From contig CP150548.1 of assembly GCA_049487715.1 (NCBI GenBank), forward strand, positions 1,208,377-1,272,376: DNA of 64,000 bases. The letters are read 5' to 3'. Position 1 is the first letter of the stretch, and each line of letters begins with the position of its first letter. Positions 8,638 to 20,044 of this stretch are shown here, piece after piece. Origin of the DNA: Pycnococcus provasolii. Taxonomy: Eukaryota; Chlorophyta; Pseudoscourfieldiophyceae; Pseudoscourfieldiales. The notes below the pieces were generated by a model. That model saw only the letters and a program-made list of their open reading frames with translations, was not told the origin of the DNA and ran no database searches. Position numbers and translations under genes: made by a program.

Positions 8638-10721
8638 ATGCCTCCCTCGGTGCTGGGGTCGCTGACGAACATGATGAGGAACGGAGGTGGTGGCGGTGGC
8701 GGTGGTGGTGCATGCTTCGGTGCACCTGCGACGAACTCGCCGGCGCCAGATAATAAGAAAAAGCAGCAGCAGCCAGAAGCGAAAGGAAGCACAAAGAAAA
8801 AGAAGAAGGCGCAAGACAACAACAACAACAACAACAACAACCAGCAGCATGGCTTTGCAATCGTGACCAACAACAGCAGTGATGAGGCAGCAGCAGCACC
8901 ACCAGGAGCGCTCGCAGTCATTGACAACAACGACAACGACAACGACGGGTCACTTGGCTCAGACTTAGCGCTCGTCACAATGGGTGGGATGGTGTCGACG
9001 ACGACATGATTGCCAAGCAGATTGAGTCGCTGCGCAGGTCCGCGGTAGATCTCACCAAGGAGCAGGACGGCGCGCGCCAGCTCGCGAAGAAGTATGCCGC
9101 GGAGTCGCGCGAGTGGGAGGGGCGCTATCAACGCGTCAACAAGCAGCTCGAGGACAGGGAACGTGATCTGCTCGAGATCAAGACGGACGTCGAGAAGTGC
9201 ATGCAGATGAAAACTTTTTTCGAGGAGAAGTTTCGCATGGCAGATGCCGTCATCAGCCAGTGCGTGGACGAGGTGAGCACGACGAAACGCCTTCACGAGA
9301 GGCACACGGAGGACTCGGTGAAGAACTGGGAGCGCGTGCAGAAGGATCACACGGAGAGGTGCGCACGCACGGAGCAGCAGCTCACGGAGGTCACTCGCCG
9401 GCTCGAGATTACGGACGGCGAGAAGCGCGTGGCCCTCGAGTCGTCGGAGTCTCTCTCGCAGGAGTGTAAGGAGCTGACGGCGAAGCTGCATGCGACGGAG
9501 CTGAAAATGCACGAAACTGTGCAGAAGTACGAGAAGGAGCTTACCGAGCTGAAGCAGGAGGAGAAGCGCCTCGAGAGCATGATCACGCACAAGCACACGG
9601 AGGTGGAGCGTGGGACGGAGGCGCTGTTCGCGCTCAAGGACAAGCATAGCGAACTGCAGACGAAGCATGGCGCGCTGACCGCGGAAGTCGAGGCTCTACG
9701 CACGGCTTCCGAGGCGGAGGTGGAACGTCTCAAGGGTCGCGCGGATGCGGCGGATGCCGCTCGCGAAAGACTCCGTGACGAAATCGAACAGATGCGAACG
9801 TCGCTTTCGGAGGTGACGAAGGAGCGCGACCTGAATGCCCAGCGCGTCGACGCGCTCACATGTGACTTGGATATGGCGCGCAGTGAGCACGCCACAGCGC
9901 TCGCACAGGCGGAGGAGGATCGCGAGGCTGCTGTGACTGCAGCAGCGGCGAAGGAGACCGAGCACGGACAAGTCCTCGGTGAGGAGGTGGGCAAGCTGTC
10001 AGCTCAGGTAGTGTCACTCGAGCGCGAGCTTGCGGAAACTCGCCTTTCGGTCGACACGGAAGTACGTCGCAAAACATCGGAGCTGGCGGAGCAGAATCGC
10101 GTGCAGATTGAGCAGCTGCAGAAGCGCAATGACGCGGAGATGCGTGAGGCATCGAATGCTCTGGCAGAGGCTAAGCAGCATGCTGAAAATCTTGAGCAAG
10201 TCGTGGGAGAATTGAAGCGCGATTTGCGCGCGGCGACGACTACTGGAGCAGCACGTGTGGCGGGAGGATCTCACCATCGATCATTGCACAACCACCACCA
10301 ACAGACGGTGCGTGCATCGTCGAAAAAGCCGACATCCATCCTCACCACGGGTGGTGGTGACGGTGACGGTGGAGCAGGCGGTACGGGATTACGATCGACG
10401 AAACCCCCGCCGCCGCCACTTACCACCACGACGAACACGAAGAAGAAGGGTGCTGCTGCCGCTGCTATAGACGGCGGGGCGGTAAGCAGCAAGCACCTCC
10501 CCACGATGAGCGCGGGTACTTTTGGCCAGCCGGCTCCCTCGTCATCCACCTTTGGCACATTCGCTCGACGCAAGAAGAAGTCGACAGCCAGCGGTGGCAT
10601 TGGCGGTGCGCCGACGACGACGGCGAAAGCGAAGAAGGCGGCGCACGCCGCCGCACGCCGCGAGACGGTCGCGGCAGCTTGGCCAGAAAGTCCTCCTCAC
10701 GATCCTTTTTTCGACTTTTGA
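8638..10721 (+). CDS. Long coiled-coil protein with low-complexity ends (one frame break)
   Basis: The first frame (8638-9009, 123 residues) is low complexity: a Gly run, a Lys-rich KGSTKKKKKAQ, an Asn run and Asp/Asn repeats. Its stop overlaps the ATG of the second frame (9006-10721, 571 residues). The second frame is a nearly continuous heptad coiled coil for ~400 residues, with Glu/Lys/Leu-rich helices from IAKQIESLRR to LEQVVGELKRD. A basic Ser/Thr/Pro-rich tail follows, with GTFGQPAPSSSTFGTFARRKK near the end. Frame two is also open upstream through GWDGVDDD, and one extra G in the G-run near 8983-8992 would fuse both frames, so I treat this as one gene. The function is unknown; a structural or cytoskeletal role is likely. 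Confidence 0.6.
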
Positions 10722-11066
10722 GTATTGCGACGACCTTGTTGTCAAGCATCTGCCTGAATTGCAAAGAACAACAAAATGACGATGCGGTGGTGGAGTGAAT
10801 GATGACGATGACAATGACAATGACATGGGATGGTGGATGGAACAAGACGTACCAACCACGCGCTGCCGCGGCTGAATATATTATTTATCGACTTTTTGCT
10901 TGCTGCGAGATTTATTGCGCGCGCGTGGTGGCACGGTGGGGTAAGGCTTTGATGATCAGCTGATAATTTATCTTGAAGAATCAAAAAGACATATTACCAA
11001 TCTTCTTTGACATCCCGTCCGTGCTGCATGCATGCTGTCCTTTCCTCCCTCCACCAGTTCCCATTA
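10722..11066. other. Convergent 3' intergenic region
   Basis: The 3' flanks of the coiled-coil gene and the acidic-protein gene meet here. The region is AT-richer than its neighbours, with GATGACAATGACA repeats near 10800. No gene or RNA is recognised. Confidence 0.6.
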
Positions 11067-12117
11067 TCATCCTTGTTGTTGTTCTTTCATCATGGCTGCT
11101 GCAAACGCGCCTAGGCTTGAAGGAAGCGATTCGAGCGAGATGCCAGCTTGTCGGAGCGCATCTGCGACCTGCTTCGGGTCAACAACATGACGTTCCTTGT
11201 CATCGCCACTACCAACGGCGGCGGCGGCGGGGTCGGAACCATCCACTTCCTCCACTTCCTCCATCTCCTCCTCCTCCTCCTCCTCTCTGCACGCGTGCTT
11301 CCTCATCTGCGCGTGCTTCCTCCTCATCTGGCTCTTCAGCCGCCGGCACCTCTCCGCGCTCCTCCCCTCCCTCCTCTATCTTATTCTCTTCATCATCTTC
11401 CTCCTCCTGAACATGATCCGCGCGCGGCTTCTTGTTCGAGGGCGACGGCGGCGATGGGAGCTTCGAATTTTGCCCCTGCTGCTTGATCGAGGAGAGTACG
11501 AAACCTGCTTCACGCATTGCCTCTGGACTCTCGCAGATTGTTGTGTCGCAATTGCCCAATTGGATCTCAAAGAGCTGTGTTCCATCTTCGGCTTTGTTGT
11601 CGTATTTCCTGACGAGCTTTGCCTTTGCGAACCCAGCGGGGTCGAATACGCCCAAAAAATGTTCGCGGTTTTCGGGTAGGATGGCGTCGACACTGAGAAA
11701 AAACGTCGACCCAACTCGCCAGCGGCGGTTTGTGGCTGGCAGAGCGGCGGTCGCGGTCTTCGACGATGACGGTTGCTTTCGCTTCGCGGAACCCACTAAC
11801 TGCTGTTGTGTCGCGGCGAACACGAGATCCAGGAAATCGTCTAATTTCTGCGGCATTAAGGATGGCGGATCCTGCGTCCACATCGGCTGCTGCTTTTCGG
11901 CATCGTCCACGACGCCACCCACAGCCATGGGCAGCAGATGTGATTTACTTTTCTTTGCCGCCGCGGACGCCATCCCTGTGGCAGGAGCAGGGGGAGGAGG
12001 AGCCTTCTCCTTCAATTTATTTTTATTATTATCGTCACGACGATGCGACGATGGCGTAGGCGTCGGCATAGCCATCAACTGCGCCGTGGCATTGGCATCG
12101 TCGTGGGAGACGGACAT
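11067..12117 (-). CDS. Unknown acidic-tailed protein (one frame break)
   Basis: From the ATG at 12115-12117 a frame of ~300 residues contains an N-terminal Pro/Lys-rich part. A folded-looking core follows (LDDFLDLVFAATQQQ... RWRVGSTFFLSVDAILP... LFEIQLGNCDTTICESPEAM), then a Glu/Asp-rich tail. In that frame the tail runs into a Gly-rich, Arg-rich dead end at 11209. The neighbouring frame continues the acidic tail (EEEEEEEMEEVEEVDGSD) and ends in a well-formed helix, QVADALRQAGISLESLPSSLGAF, at 11067. One base shift near 11295 joins them. I do not recognise the core. Codon use and length of the core support a real gene; the exact C-terminus is uncertain. Confidence 0.55.
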
Positions 12118-12305
12118 GGCGAGGCAGGCTGCGAGATTTGTGCGCGGGAAAATTGGTTCAGATGTCACGCACGTTGTGGCAAGTCCATCGGGATGGGCGG
12201 GAATAGCGAGTTCGGGGTCAGATTATGATTGGGGGTTTGTCTGGGACCAGCCGTGGAAATCACGCGTGCACTGTACATGTTGGTGGTATTCTTACAAAAA
12301 CAAGC

Positions 12306-12812
12306 TCACTCGCCTGGTGTCGCGACTCCTGTCGTCGTTTCACCCAGACCGTACGCGGCTCTCGCGGCGTTATCGCGGAGGAACGTCCAGCTCGCAAACT
12401 GCTGCTGCTGGCAAGCCTGCTTGACGTTGCCGTTCTTGATGGCGGCGCGGAACGCGGACGTCTGCAGGAGCTCGAGGAACGCGAGCGCGTGCGGGTACTG
12501 TACGTGCTGGCAGTACGGCGGCTTGGTCCAGTAGAGCAGGTACTCGAGGAACATCACGAAGCTCTCGTCGTCGAAGTACCCGTGCATGGCAAGGTGGTGC
12601 AAGTACGCCGGGTTGGCGAGGCTGGATACGAACTCGAGTTCGAGCGCGAATCTCTCCTCTTCTGTGGCTGCCGTGACGATGCTTGGTGGTTGTCCTGCCG
12701 GTGCGGAGTCTTGTCCGTTAGCGTTCGCGTCTTTATTGTTGTCGCGAGCAGGTGCGGGTTCATCGGCACCTGCGGCATCCACCATGGTCACGTCGCCATC
12801 CTGCGAGGCCAT
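12306..12812 (-). CDS. MED31: Mediator complex subunit 31
   Basis: The frame gives 168 residues. Residues 50-130 match the SOH1/MED31 core: RFALELEFVSSLANPAYLHHL, then YFDDESFVMFLEYLLYW, YCQHVQYPHALAFLELLQ and FRAAIKNG. MED31 sits in the middle module of the nuclear Mediator, which links transcription factors to RNA polymerase II. The N-terminal ~48 residues are a disordered Ala/Asp-rich extension and the C-terminal ~30 are Gln/Ala-rich. The gene lies head-to-head with the NSUN2-type gene at 13089, sharing a ~275-bp promoter region. Confidence 0.92.
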   Translation of the reverse strand: MASQDGDVTMVDAAGADEPAPARDNNKDANANGQDSAPAGQPPSIVTAATEEERFALELEFVSSLANPAYLHHLAMHGYFDDESFVMFLEYLLYWTKPPYCQHVQYPHALAFLELLQTSAFRAAIKNGNVKQACQQQQFASWTFLRDNAARAAYGLGETTTGVATPGE

Positions 12813-13088
12813 GACTCCTGGAATGGATGGATGCAGGGCAAGAATGAACGAGGAGGATGAAGCCTACTAACCCCGAAAGAATCCTGCGACCCCAACTGAC
12901 CCCAACCCCCAACTGAAATCCCCCCCATGCGGAGGCATTGAAGTTGAACCCCGCCGCCGCCGCGCCGCCGCCTCCCCTTCCCTCTCCCCCCTCCCCTCTC
13001 CATACTCGCCGGAACAAGCCACCCATGCCACGGCAAACGGATGAGGACTCGGTTTCGGTGAGGCTCGCCTAGCAGGTTCTCAGCCGTG

Positions 13089-16000
13089 ATGACGCGTCGG
13101 AAGAGAAAGCCGCGCTCCAAGGCAACCGTCAAAGCCGCGAAGAAACGCGCGGCGCGACTGCAGCTCGGACCACAAACCGTTGGCGCGCCTTCCGCTTCCG
13201 CTTCCGCTTCTTCTTTGGTAGCCTCTCAGCAAAGTCAGGAACACGAGCCTTCCCCGTCGCCTCTGTCATTTTCACACCCGAACCGACACCTGGCGCTCGC
13301 AGGGGGCGCGCAGGCGACGCTCTTCGAGAGGTACTACAGAGCTGTGAACATCCTGCCCGCGCACGAATGGCCCGCGATGATAGCGACGCTCTCGAGGCCA
13401 CTTCCCGTGTCGTTCCGCGTCGTCGGAGGGCCGCGCACCGCGGAGGCTCGTGCGGCACTCGGCGCGATTCAACAGACGCTGCAGAGAGAGGGCGCGACGC
13501 CACTGCCGTGGTGCGATGGCTGGCAAATTCAGGCGGACAGCGGGGCACTGAAGACGAGCTCAAGGCCGGGCCTGCGTGAGCTGCACGCCTGGCTCGTGGA
13601 AGCGAGCCACGGCGGTCTTGTCGTCAGGCAGGAGGCTGTCTCCATGGTGCCCGCGGCGCTGCTGCACATCAAGCCTGGGCACAAGGTGCTTGACATGTGC
13701 GCCTCACCTGGGTCGAAAACAACGCAGGCGCTTGAGGCTGTGCACGGCGACGGCGGTGCTGAGGACACCGCTGCGGGAGGTCTCGTCGTCGCCAACGACA
13801 CCGACGCACGACGTGCACGCCTGCTGATTCGCAGGTGTGCAGCCCTTGGCGAGCTCACAGACCGACTCGCAGTCACGCAGCACGACGCGACGAAATTCCC
13901 GAACGTGCTCGCACCGTGCTGGCGCGGTGGAGAGGACGACACACGAGGTTTGCGTGAACAGCGCTACCTTGACGGACCTTACGACCGAGTTCTTTGTGAT
14001 GTACCGTGTTCCGGAGATGGTACGCTTCGTAAGAATCCAGAGGTACGACAAACAACTTAGGTCTTTTTTGTTTGTTTGTGTGTGTGTGTTTGAAATGAGG
14101 TTTCCTTGCTTTTACTTTTCTATCTTCTCTATCGTAGGCTTGAGAATGATCTGTTTCGAGTCGATTCGATGATCAATTGCACAGTACACGATCGACGGCC
14201 CCGAGGGATTATATCTTGGAACACTGTAGAGTTGCGGATACGTGCCACCGGTGCGATGTCGAAGCAATAAACGACAAACAAAAAATGATAGGAAGAGGAT
14301 GACGGGTTCCCGAAAGAAAAAGAAAAAATCTTTTACGTCGAGACGGAAACTTGCCGAGAGAAGAGATGAGAATGAGAGAGTTTGGGTGTGTTTTGGGCGA
14401 GCCGGTTAACATCTCAAATCGGATTTCATGCACTCACGCATCATGAAAACGAACAGGTTTGGTCGCGCTGGAATCCTGAATTTGGAGCAGGTTTGCACAT
14501 GCTTCAGCTGAGGCTTGCACTTCGAGCCATTGCCCTACTACGTGTTGGCGGCTGCCTTGCGTATTCCACGTGCAGCTTGAACCCCGCGGAAGATGAGGCG
14601 GTGGTTGCAGAGCTGCTGAGACGGTGCCATGGTGCGGTGCAGGTGGTGGACGTACGATCAGGCGAGACGCTCGATGGAGACACCACGAACGATGTGCACG
14701 CGGCGGCGTCAAAGAGCCGACCGGGAATCTGCGACTGGCCTGTGTACGCGTCTATGCCTGGCGAGGAGGAGGGTGCGCCGGCGACGCTCGTCGTTCCCGA
14801 GAAGTCGTCACGTGGTTTCCCACCAAGTCTCTGGCCACCCACGAAGGATGAGATGGAACTGCGTGGCGAGCTGACGAAGTGCCTGCGCTTCTTTCCGCAC
14901 GACAATGACACTGGCGGGTTCTTCGTTTGCATTCTGCGTAAGACGAGCACCTTGCCTGGCCCACCATCGAAGGGCAGCAGCAGCGGCAGCAAAAGCGGCA
15001 CCTCCCGTTCTCGTCCCCATGACAGAAAGGCTGGGCACACGAGTGCTGAACTGCCGCAACGCATCCCATGCCTGCGTCGAGTGACGGGTGACGCGCTCGA
15101 CGAAGCGTGGAAGTGCGTGGGTGGCAACCCGGAAGCGACCGATGAGAAGGCGAGATTCCAGAGATGCACATTCACGCGCTCCCCGAATGCAACGTGCGCA
15201 GGCAAGTCCGCTTGGTGGCTGACGGACGCCATGGCGGAGCATGTGGCTGATCACCCGGGAAGTGCTAAGCTGCACATCCTGCTTGCTGGAAGTCCGCTAC
15301 TGACGCGCACGCGTAGTCGCGGCGGTCTTGGTGGCACCCCCGGGGGACGCGTGGTGGCACGCTCGCTTGGGTACGGCGGTCGCAAGGCGAATGAGGGCGG
15401 CGTGCTCGCATCGCCGTCGGGGTCTTGTTCTTGGAGGATACGTCACGAGGGTGCGGCGCTGCTGCCTAGCATTCGACATTCCGCGAAAGGCTGCATGCTG
15501 CCTGTACGGGCGGAGGTGATGTGCAAGCTGCTCGCGCCCGTCGCGGACACGGCGTCATCCAAGACTTCGCTCGCACGCATCGTGCTATCGACGAAGGAGT
15601 TGCGAGATCGGCTGCTGTCTTGGCGTGAGATGAGCGCATTTGAAGAGTGCGACGAGGGTGCGATTGTGCTCAGCTCCGCCAAGGGACAACGATCCATTTC
15701 GCTGGCGGCAGAGAAGGTTGTGGTGAAGAAGGACGTTGGTGTTGGTGCAGTCGCAGCCGACGACGAGGAGCCTGTCGCGTACCTGGTCGTGACGTGGCCA
15801 CGCACGAAAGGCCTTGAAAGAGCACCGGCCGCCGCTGCACGTCGCATCATCAGGCTTCTTGGTCGCTCTAGCGGATTAAGTTCTGAACGAAGGTATGAGA
15901 CATATACACATTGTTTTTCTATTTTTTGCCTTTGGTGTGTGTTTGTGGCCTCGCATCTACATTCTTTTGCACATTTACCTGTGATCTGCCGACCGCTCTT

Positions 16001-16234
16001 CTCTCATCGGCGGCATTGATCCACTTGTATTCTCAATCAATCTGTCATTGTGCTATATTAAGCGCGTCTATTTCTGCAACGCGGGTTGTGCGTGGCCCAC
16101 CTCGTCCTTCTCCTGTGGACGTTTGACAGTGGAAGCTTCTTTTATGTCTACCCGTACAAAATTTTCTAACCAATTTCCCTAAACAACAAAACAGGGGAGG
16201 AGGTGCTCGCAGCAACCAAAAGGCATATCGTTAA
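13089..16234 (+). CDS. NSUN2: NSUN2-type tRNA/RNA cytosine-5 methyltransferase (three exons)
   Basis: Proposed exons are 13089-14042, 14457-15892 and 16195-16234. The enzyme transfers methyl from SAM to cytosine C5 in tRNA. Exon 1 has the basic N-terminus (TRRKRKPRSKATVKAAKKR), PGHKVLDMCASPGSKTTQ (SAM site) and CDVPCSGDGTLRKNPE with the motif IV Cys. Exon 2 resumes as VWSRWNPEFGAG and has YSTCSLNPAEDEAVV with the motif VI nucleophile Cys; both Cys are present. Intron 1 (414 bp) is GTACGA..ACAG. Intron 2 (302 bp) is GTATGA..ACAG with a CTAAC branch-like site at 16166-16170. The last exon adds only a short basic tail (GGGARSNQKAYR), so it is less certain than the rest. NSUN2 is normally nuclear/nucleolar. 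Confidence 0.85.
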
Positions 16235-16662
16235 TCGAAATGGATTCGTTCGCATGGTACGTACGGTTTTGCTTGCATGTTCCATAGCCTATTATATGTT
16301 TCCAAACTTTGCCGTCAGCTCAGGCGCACCCCGTGAAGATGATTTGCTTCAATCCTAATCTGACACCTCTTGTTTGAGGGTAGTTTTTCAAAGTTTACTT
16401 TGGATATCTGCCGATGCGCACAACTTAAGCACCAATAACAATGTCTGAACGGTGGTGGGTGACCCACATGCTTGATGCCTGATTCCTTCTTTTTCTTTCT
16501 TGATGCACGAATGCTTACACGATGACCGTACGTCGTACCCACGAAACATTGCATTGCAGGAGGCTAGGCTTGGCGGCGAAAGTGCCTTGTTGTACACAAA
16601 ATAGTACACTAAGACGTTTTTACTGTAACTACATACCCGTACTGTATCTGACCTTACAACGA
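16235..16662. other. Intergenic region left of the retroelement
   Basis: This is moderate-GC sequence between the NSUN2-type gene and repeat A1 of the DIRS-like element. Short ORFs on both strands show no resemblance to any family. No RNA gene is recognised. Confidence 0.5.
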
Positions 16663-16837
16663 AAACCTTTGGCCCACGGGCTAGGGGTTTTGAATTCGAA
16701 TCTCCGATTCAAACAGGCCTGCTTCACATTGCCATGCGAAGCAGGCGCGCGGTAAACCCGCGCGGGGAACTGCCCGCGGATACCCGCGGTTTCCCCGTCT
16801 CACTCTTAGTTTTGCACGCGACTGAAGTTCGCGCGCA
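16663..16837 (+). repeat. Element repeat A1
   Basis: It begins AAACCTTTGGCCCACGGG and ends GTTCGCGCGCA. It matches A2 at 19776-19949 except for one extra A in the ATTCAAACAGG segment. It contains strong inverted repeats, for example GCCTGCTTC paired with GAAGCAGGC, and CCCGCGG palindromes. Confidence 0.92.
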
Positions 16838-17737
16838 AACAGAGCCACACGCGCGTGCGCGTGAAAAGTAACGGGTAGTCACGTCGGCTAATCCAACACA
16901 ACAACCACACGTGTGCGGCTACAGCAGCAGCACGTGCGTGTTCAAGGCACGAATAAACGTCTGAGGCACAACAGAGTCATTTTCCAGACACTATGCCGCG
17001 CGGACAGCGACGAACGCCAGTCTGGCGGTGAACGACGACGTCGCAGCAAGGAGGTGGTACGCCGGCAACGCCGGGACCGCCTCAGGATCCACCATCCGCC
17101 ACACCAGGGCCAAGTGACGCGAGCGCGGAGATCTTGGAGCGGTGCGGCTTTGGCTCGGATGGACAGCTGGCAGCAACAACAGCAGCAACAGCAGCAGGGT
17201 GACCCGGTCAGCATTGATTTGGGATTGGATGATGATGCAGAGAGGATGATGATGTGGAGTATGTGACGAACGAGCAAGCGTCCTCTCGCAGCTCGTGCCG
17301 AGGGCATTGCGTATGCGAACGGTCAGCCGTTTGCACGGCACGACGCGTCGCGCCAGGATATACATTGCCCCTTCCTCAGGCTTCATCCGCAGCCACCGGA
17401 GCTGCTATATCTCTTTATCGGACTTGGAACATATCCAGCGGAAAGGAACTGAAGGGTGCATCGCTCAAGCATGAGTATCGGGCGGTGCGCTCGCGCTTCC
17501 TTATTTGCGGATGATTGATGTTGCTGGAGGACGCGCGTAGCGTGATTGAGATACGATTTTCCGATTTTGGCGCGCGCTCATCAATCCGCGGAGGTTTCGC
17601 ACTGCTCGGAAGCGATGCGACATCTCAAGCTGCAGGTGGAGGCAATCAATCCGACCGTCATCCCGTGCTCTGTGCGACTACGCACGCACAGCACCGATGG
17701 CGGAAGGATGCCTGCAGGATAGCGTTTCTCGAGGTCC
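16838..17737 (+). other. Degenerate gag-like internal region of the element
   Basis: This lies between A1 and the reverse transcriptase, where such elements carry Gag. Short frames of 80-117 codons occur (for example a Gln run with GDPVSIDLGLDDDAE near 17165-17250), but none covers the region. It probably holds a decayed gag ORF; no zinc knuckle is visible. Confidence 0.4.
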
Positions 17738-18094
17738 TTGAGGATCTCAGAAACCACTGACACGAAGCTCGCCGCCTCACCGCGGAAGATCAGGTGCTTC
17801 TCACGGGGCGCGCAGGAGCGGGCGGGGATCCCAAGGTGCAAAACCGCCGACGGCTCGCTCCGCGGGCGCGGCGACAAGCCGGCTCCAGTGTCCTCCTCCG
17901 GCCCACCCCCCCGACGGCGGAGACAGGTCGTTTTCGGACAAACCCGCTGCCCCACGGACGGTGCGTCGCCGGCGGCGGACCGCGGAGGTCGCGGAGCTGG
18001 TCGCGGCAGGGACGTGGCGCGTGCGCTTCCCATCGAGTGCGAAGCGCCCCTCCGCACCATCACCCCGGGCCCATCGCTTGCGGCGACTCACCCC

Positions 18095-19252
18095 ATGGTG
18101 CGCTCCGTGCGTTGCGCACCCGCCGCGCAGGCGGTTTGGTCCGGCTGCTGCGCCGCTCCGGCATTCGCGCCCGTTCTGGGCCGTCGCGGTGCAGCGCGTC
18201 GTCCCGGGCCCCGCGTGCGTTGTTGCCCCGCTCTTCTGCTTCCGGCCCTCTTTCACACGCCCGCCGCGCCGTATCGGTTCGCTCCAGTGGCTTTCTCGCC
18301 AGAGCAGGAGGCATGGTTTGTGAAGGAGCGGGATCGCTTTTACGCGTCGGGCGCTTGGGCGCCCGCACGCCAGCGCACGCACGTGTCGCCGGCATTTCTG
18401 GTCGAGAAACCGGACAAGCCGGATGGCACAAAGGATTGGCGGCTGGTCGTCAATCTGAAGTTCCTCAACAGGTATTGTCGTCAGCTGAGATTGCGATACG
18501 ACACTCTCAAGGCGTTGCGCACCATGGCGCGGCGGAACGAGTACATGTTCGCGCTGGACGTAAAAGATGGTTATTATCATCTACGCCTGCAGGAATCGGA
18601 GGAGCATTTTATGACATTCAGCGTGGTCATAGCAGGAGAGATACAGTACATAACATGCGTGGGCTTGCCAATGGGATGGCAGCACAGTGCGTATTATTTT
18701 GTACACCTCATGCGCGTCGTGGTACGACATCTCCGGGCACCGGAGCTAGCGGAGGAGCTGCGGAAGGTGCGCGAACTGCGCAAATCTGGAGCACTACCGC
18801 GGATCTTGCAACGGCAGCTCAAAGCGCCGCAAGACCAACATCGTCTACGTATCCTGGCGTACGTGGACGATTTTCTCTTCCTCGCTCCTACGCGGGAAGA
18901 GGCGCTACAGGCGATGCGACAGGTCGACGACTTGTTTCTTCGCCTCGGCGTACAAAAACATCCGACCAAGTTCACGCCGGAGCCGGTACAGCAGCTCGTG
19001 CACTTGGGTATGGATGTCGACCTCGAGTCAGGGCGATTCCGAGTCACCAAGAAGAGGTGCGCGCAATTGCGTGCACAAGCCAAAGACCTCATCTGCAGAG
19101 CGACGCGTCACCAGCGATGGGTACCGGCGAAGGAGCTCGCATCTTTCGCGGGGCTTGCCAACGCATGTCTTCTGGCAGTGGAGCCCGCGCGATTTTTCCT
19201 CCGCTCGATCTACGTCGCGCTCGAGACGCGAAGTTCGTGGGATCGAGCGTGA
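18095..19252 (+). CDS. Reverse transcriptase of the DIRS-like element
   Basis: The frame is open from 17738, but the first ATG is at 18095. Reverse transcriptase motifs run in order: a primer region AFSPEQEAWFVKERDRFY, SPAFLVEKPD with DWRLVVNLKFLN, FALDVKDGYYHLRL (first catalytic Asp), VGLPMGWQHSAYYF, then LAYVDDFLFL (the YVDD catalytic pair), and HLGMDVDLESGRF after it. The frame then enters what should be the RNase H linker (LASFAGLANACLLAVEPARFFLRSIYVAL) and stops at 19250-19252, just past the inferred deletion point. The RT core looks intact, but the polyprotein is truncated. Confidence 0.88.
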   Translation: MVRSVRCAPAAQAVWSGCCAAPAFAPVLGRRGAARRPGPRVRCCPALLLPALFHTPAAPYRFAPVAFSPEQEAWFVKERDRFYASGAWAPARQRTHVSPAFLVEKPDKPDGTKDWRLVVNLKFLNRYCRQLRLRYDTLKALRTMARRNEYMFALDVKDGYYHLRLQESEEHFMTFSVVIAGEIQYITCVGLPMGWQHSAYYFVHLMRVVVRHLRAPELAEELRKVRELRKSGALPRILQRQLKAPQDQHRLRILAYVDDFLFLAPTREEALQAMRQVDDLFLRLGVQKHPTKFTPEPVQQLVHLGMDVDLESGRFRVTKKRCAQLRAQAKDLICRATRHQRWVPAKELASFAGLANACLLAVEPARFFLRSIYVALETRSSWDRA

Positions 19253-19736
19253 TGTGGTGCTGGACGACACCAATGCACGCCTCACTGTCATCGAGCGCTT
19301 TTTCAAAGGGCGCAGTAGGCGAACGCCATCGCTACGCGTCTTTGAATTTGGCGAGCACGCATTCCCGCGTGTGCGGGCGGTCCTCGCGCGCTTTCGACGT
19401 TTGCGTGGCGCGGTCCGCGAGGTATCGCCGTGCTTCGCGCTGGCAGGCGAGCGGGCTAGGCAGCCCAACCGCCAGCTAGCGCGTGTGCTGCAGCAGCTGC
19501 AGGTGACGGCACCACGGGGTACGTACTACTCGTGGCACAGCCTGCGCAAGGGCGCGGCGACATGTGCATTTGCATTGCATGTCCGATACGAATCCATCTG
19601 CGCGTACGGTGGCTGGAGTGTCGCCAGCGGCGTTGCACATGATTACATCGACCCGCTGGCTGCGTCAGATGCGCGTGGAGCACATTTCTTTGGGTGGCTC
19701 ATGCCTTCCGTGGTGCCGCCCGGCGCGCCGCGTTAA
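19236..19736 (+). pseudogene. Tyrosine recombinase C-terminal fragment of the element
   Basis: The frame reads GIERDVVLDDTNARLTVIE..., then TYYSWHSLRKGAATCAFAL and YGGWSVASGVAHDYIDP. These supply the catalytic H-x-x-R box, the Gly-Gly-Trp-Ser segment and the final Tyr of DIRS-type recombinases. The N-terminal SAM-like domain and the first catalytic Arg box are missing. The fragment overlaps the end of the RT frame by 17 bases in another frame, consistent with an internal deletion joining the two. Confidence 0.8.
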
Positions 19737-19758
19737 CGCGCGCGCCGCATTCATACTC

Positions 19759-19780
19759 TGGCCATTCGGTCGGTGAAACC
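19759..19780 (+). repeat. Element repeat B1
   Basis: TGGCCATTCGGTCGGTGAAACC abuts A2 directly, sharing its last few bases (AAACC). It is identical to B2 at 20045-20066. Confidence 0.9.
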
Positions 19781-19949
19781 TTTGGCCCACGGGCTAGGGG
19801 TTTTGAATTCGAATCTCCGATTCAACAGGCCTGCTTCACATTGCCATGCGAAGCAGGCGCGCGGTAAACCCGCGCGGGGAACTGCCCGCGGATACCCGCG
19901 GTTTCCCCGTCTCACTCTTAGTTTTGCACGCGACTGAAGTTCGCGCGCA
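19776..19949 (+). repeat. Element repeat A2
   Basis: Near-identical copy of A1 (one base shorter), following B1 and followed by ~95 bp of element sequence before B2. Confidence 0.92.
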
Positions 19950-20044
19950 CCCACCCAGACCCTCCCTCTCTAAGGCACGATTGGGACAGGCAAAAAACGA
20001 CGTGATTAACGAATAATTTATTGTAATTATTTCGATACCTTTTT

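Noticed and set aside
8628-9668. 346-codon minus-strand ORF opposite the coiled-coil gene
   Set aside because: It reads Leu/Arg-rich because it is the complement of Lys/Glu codons; no domain.
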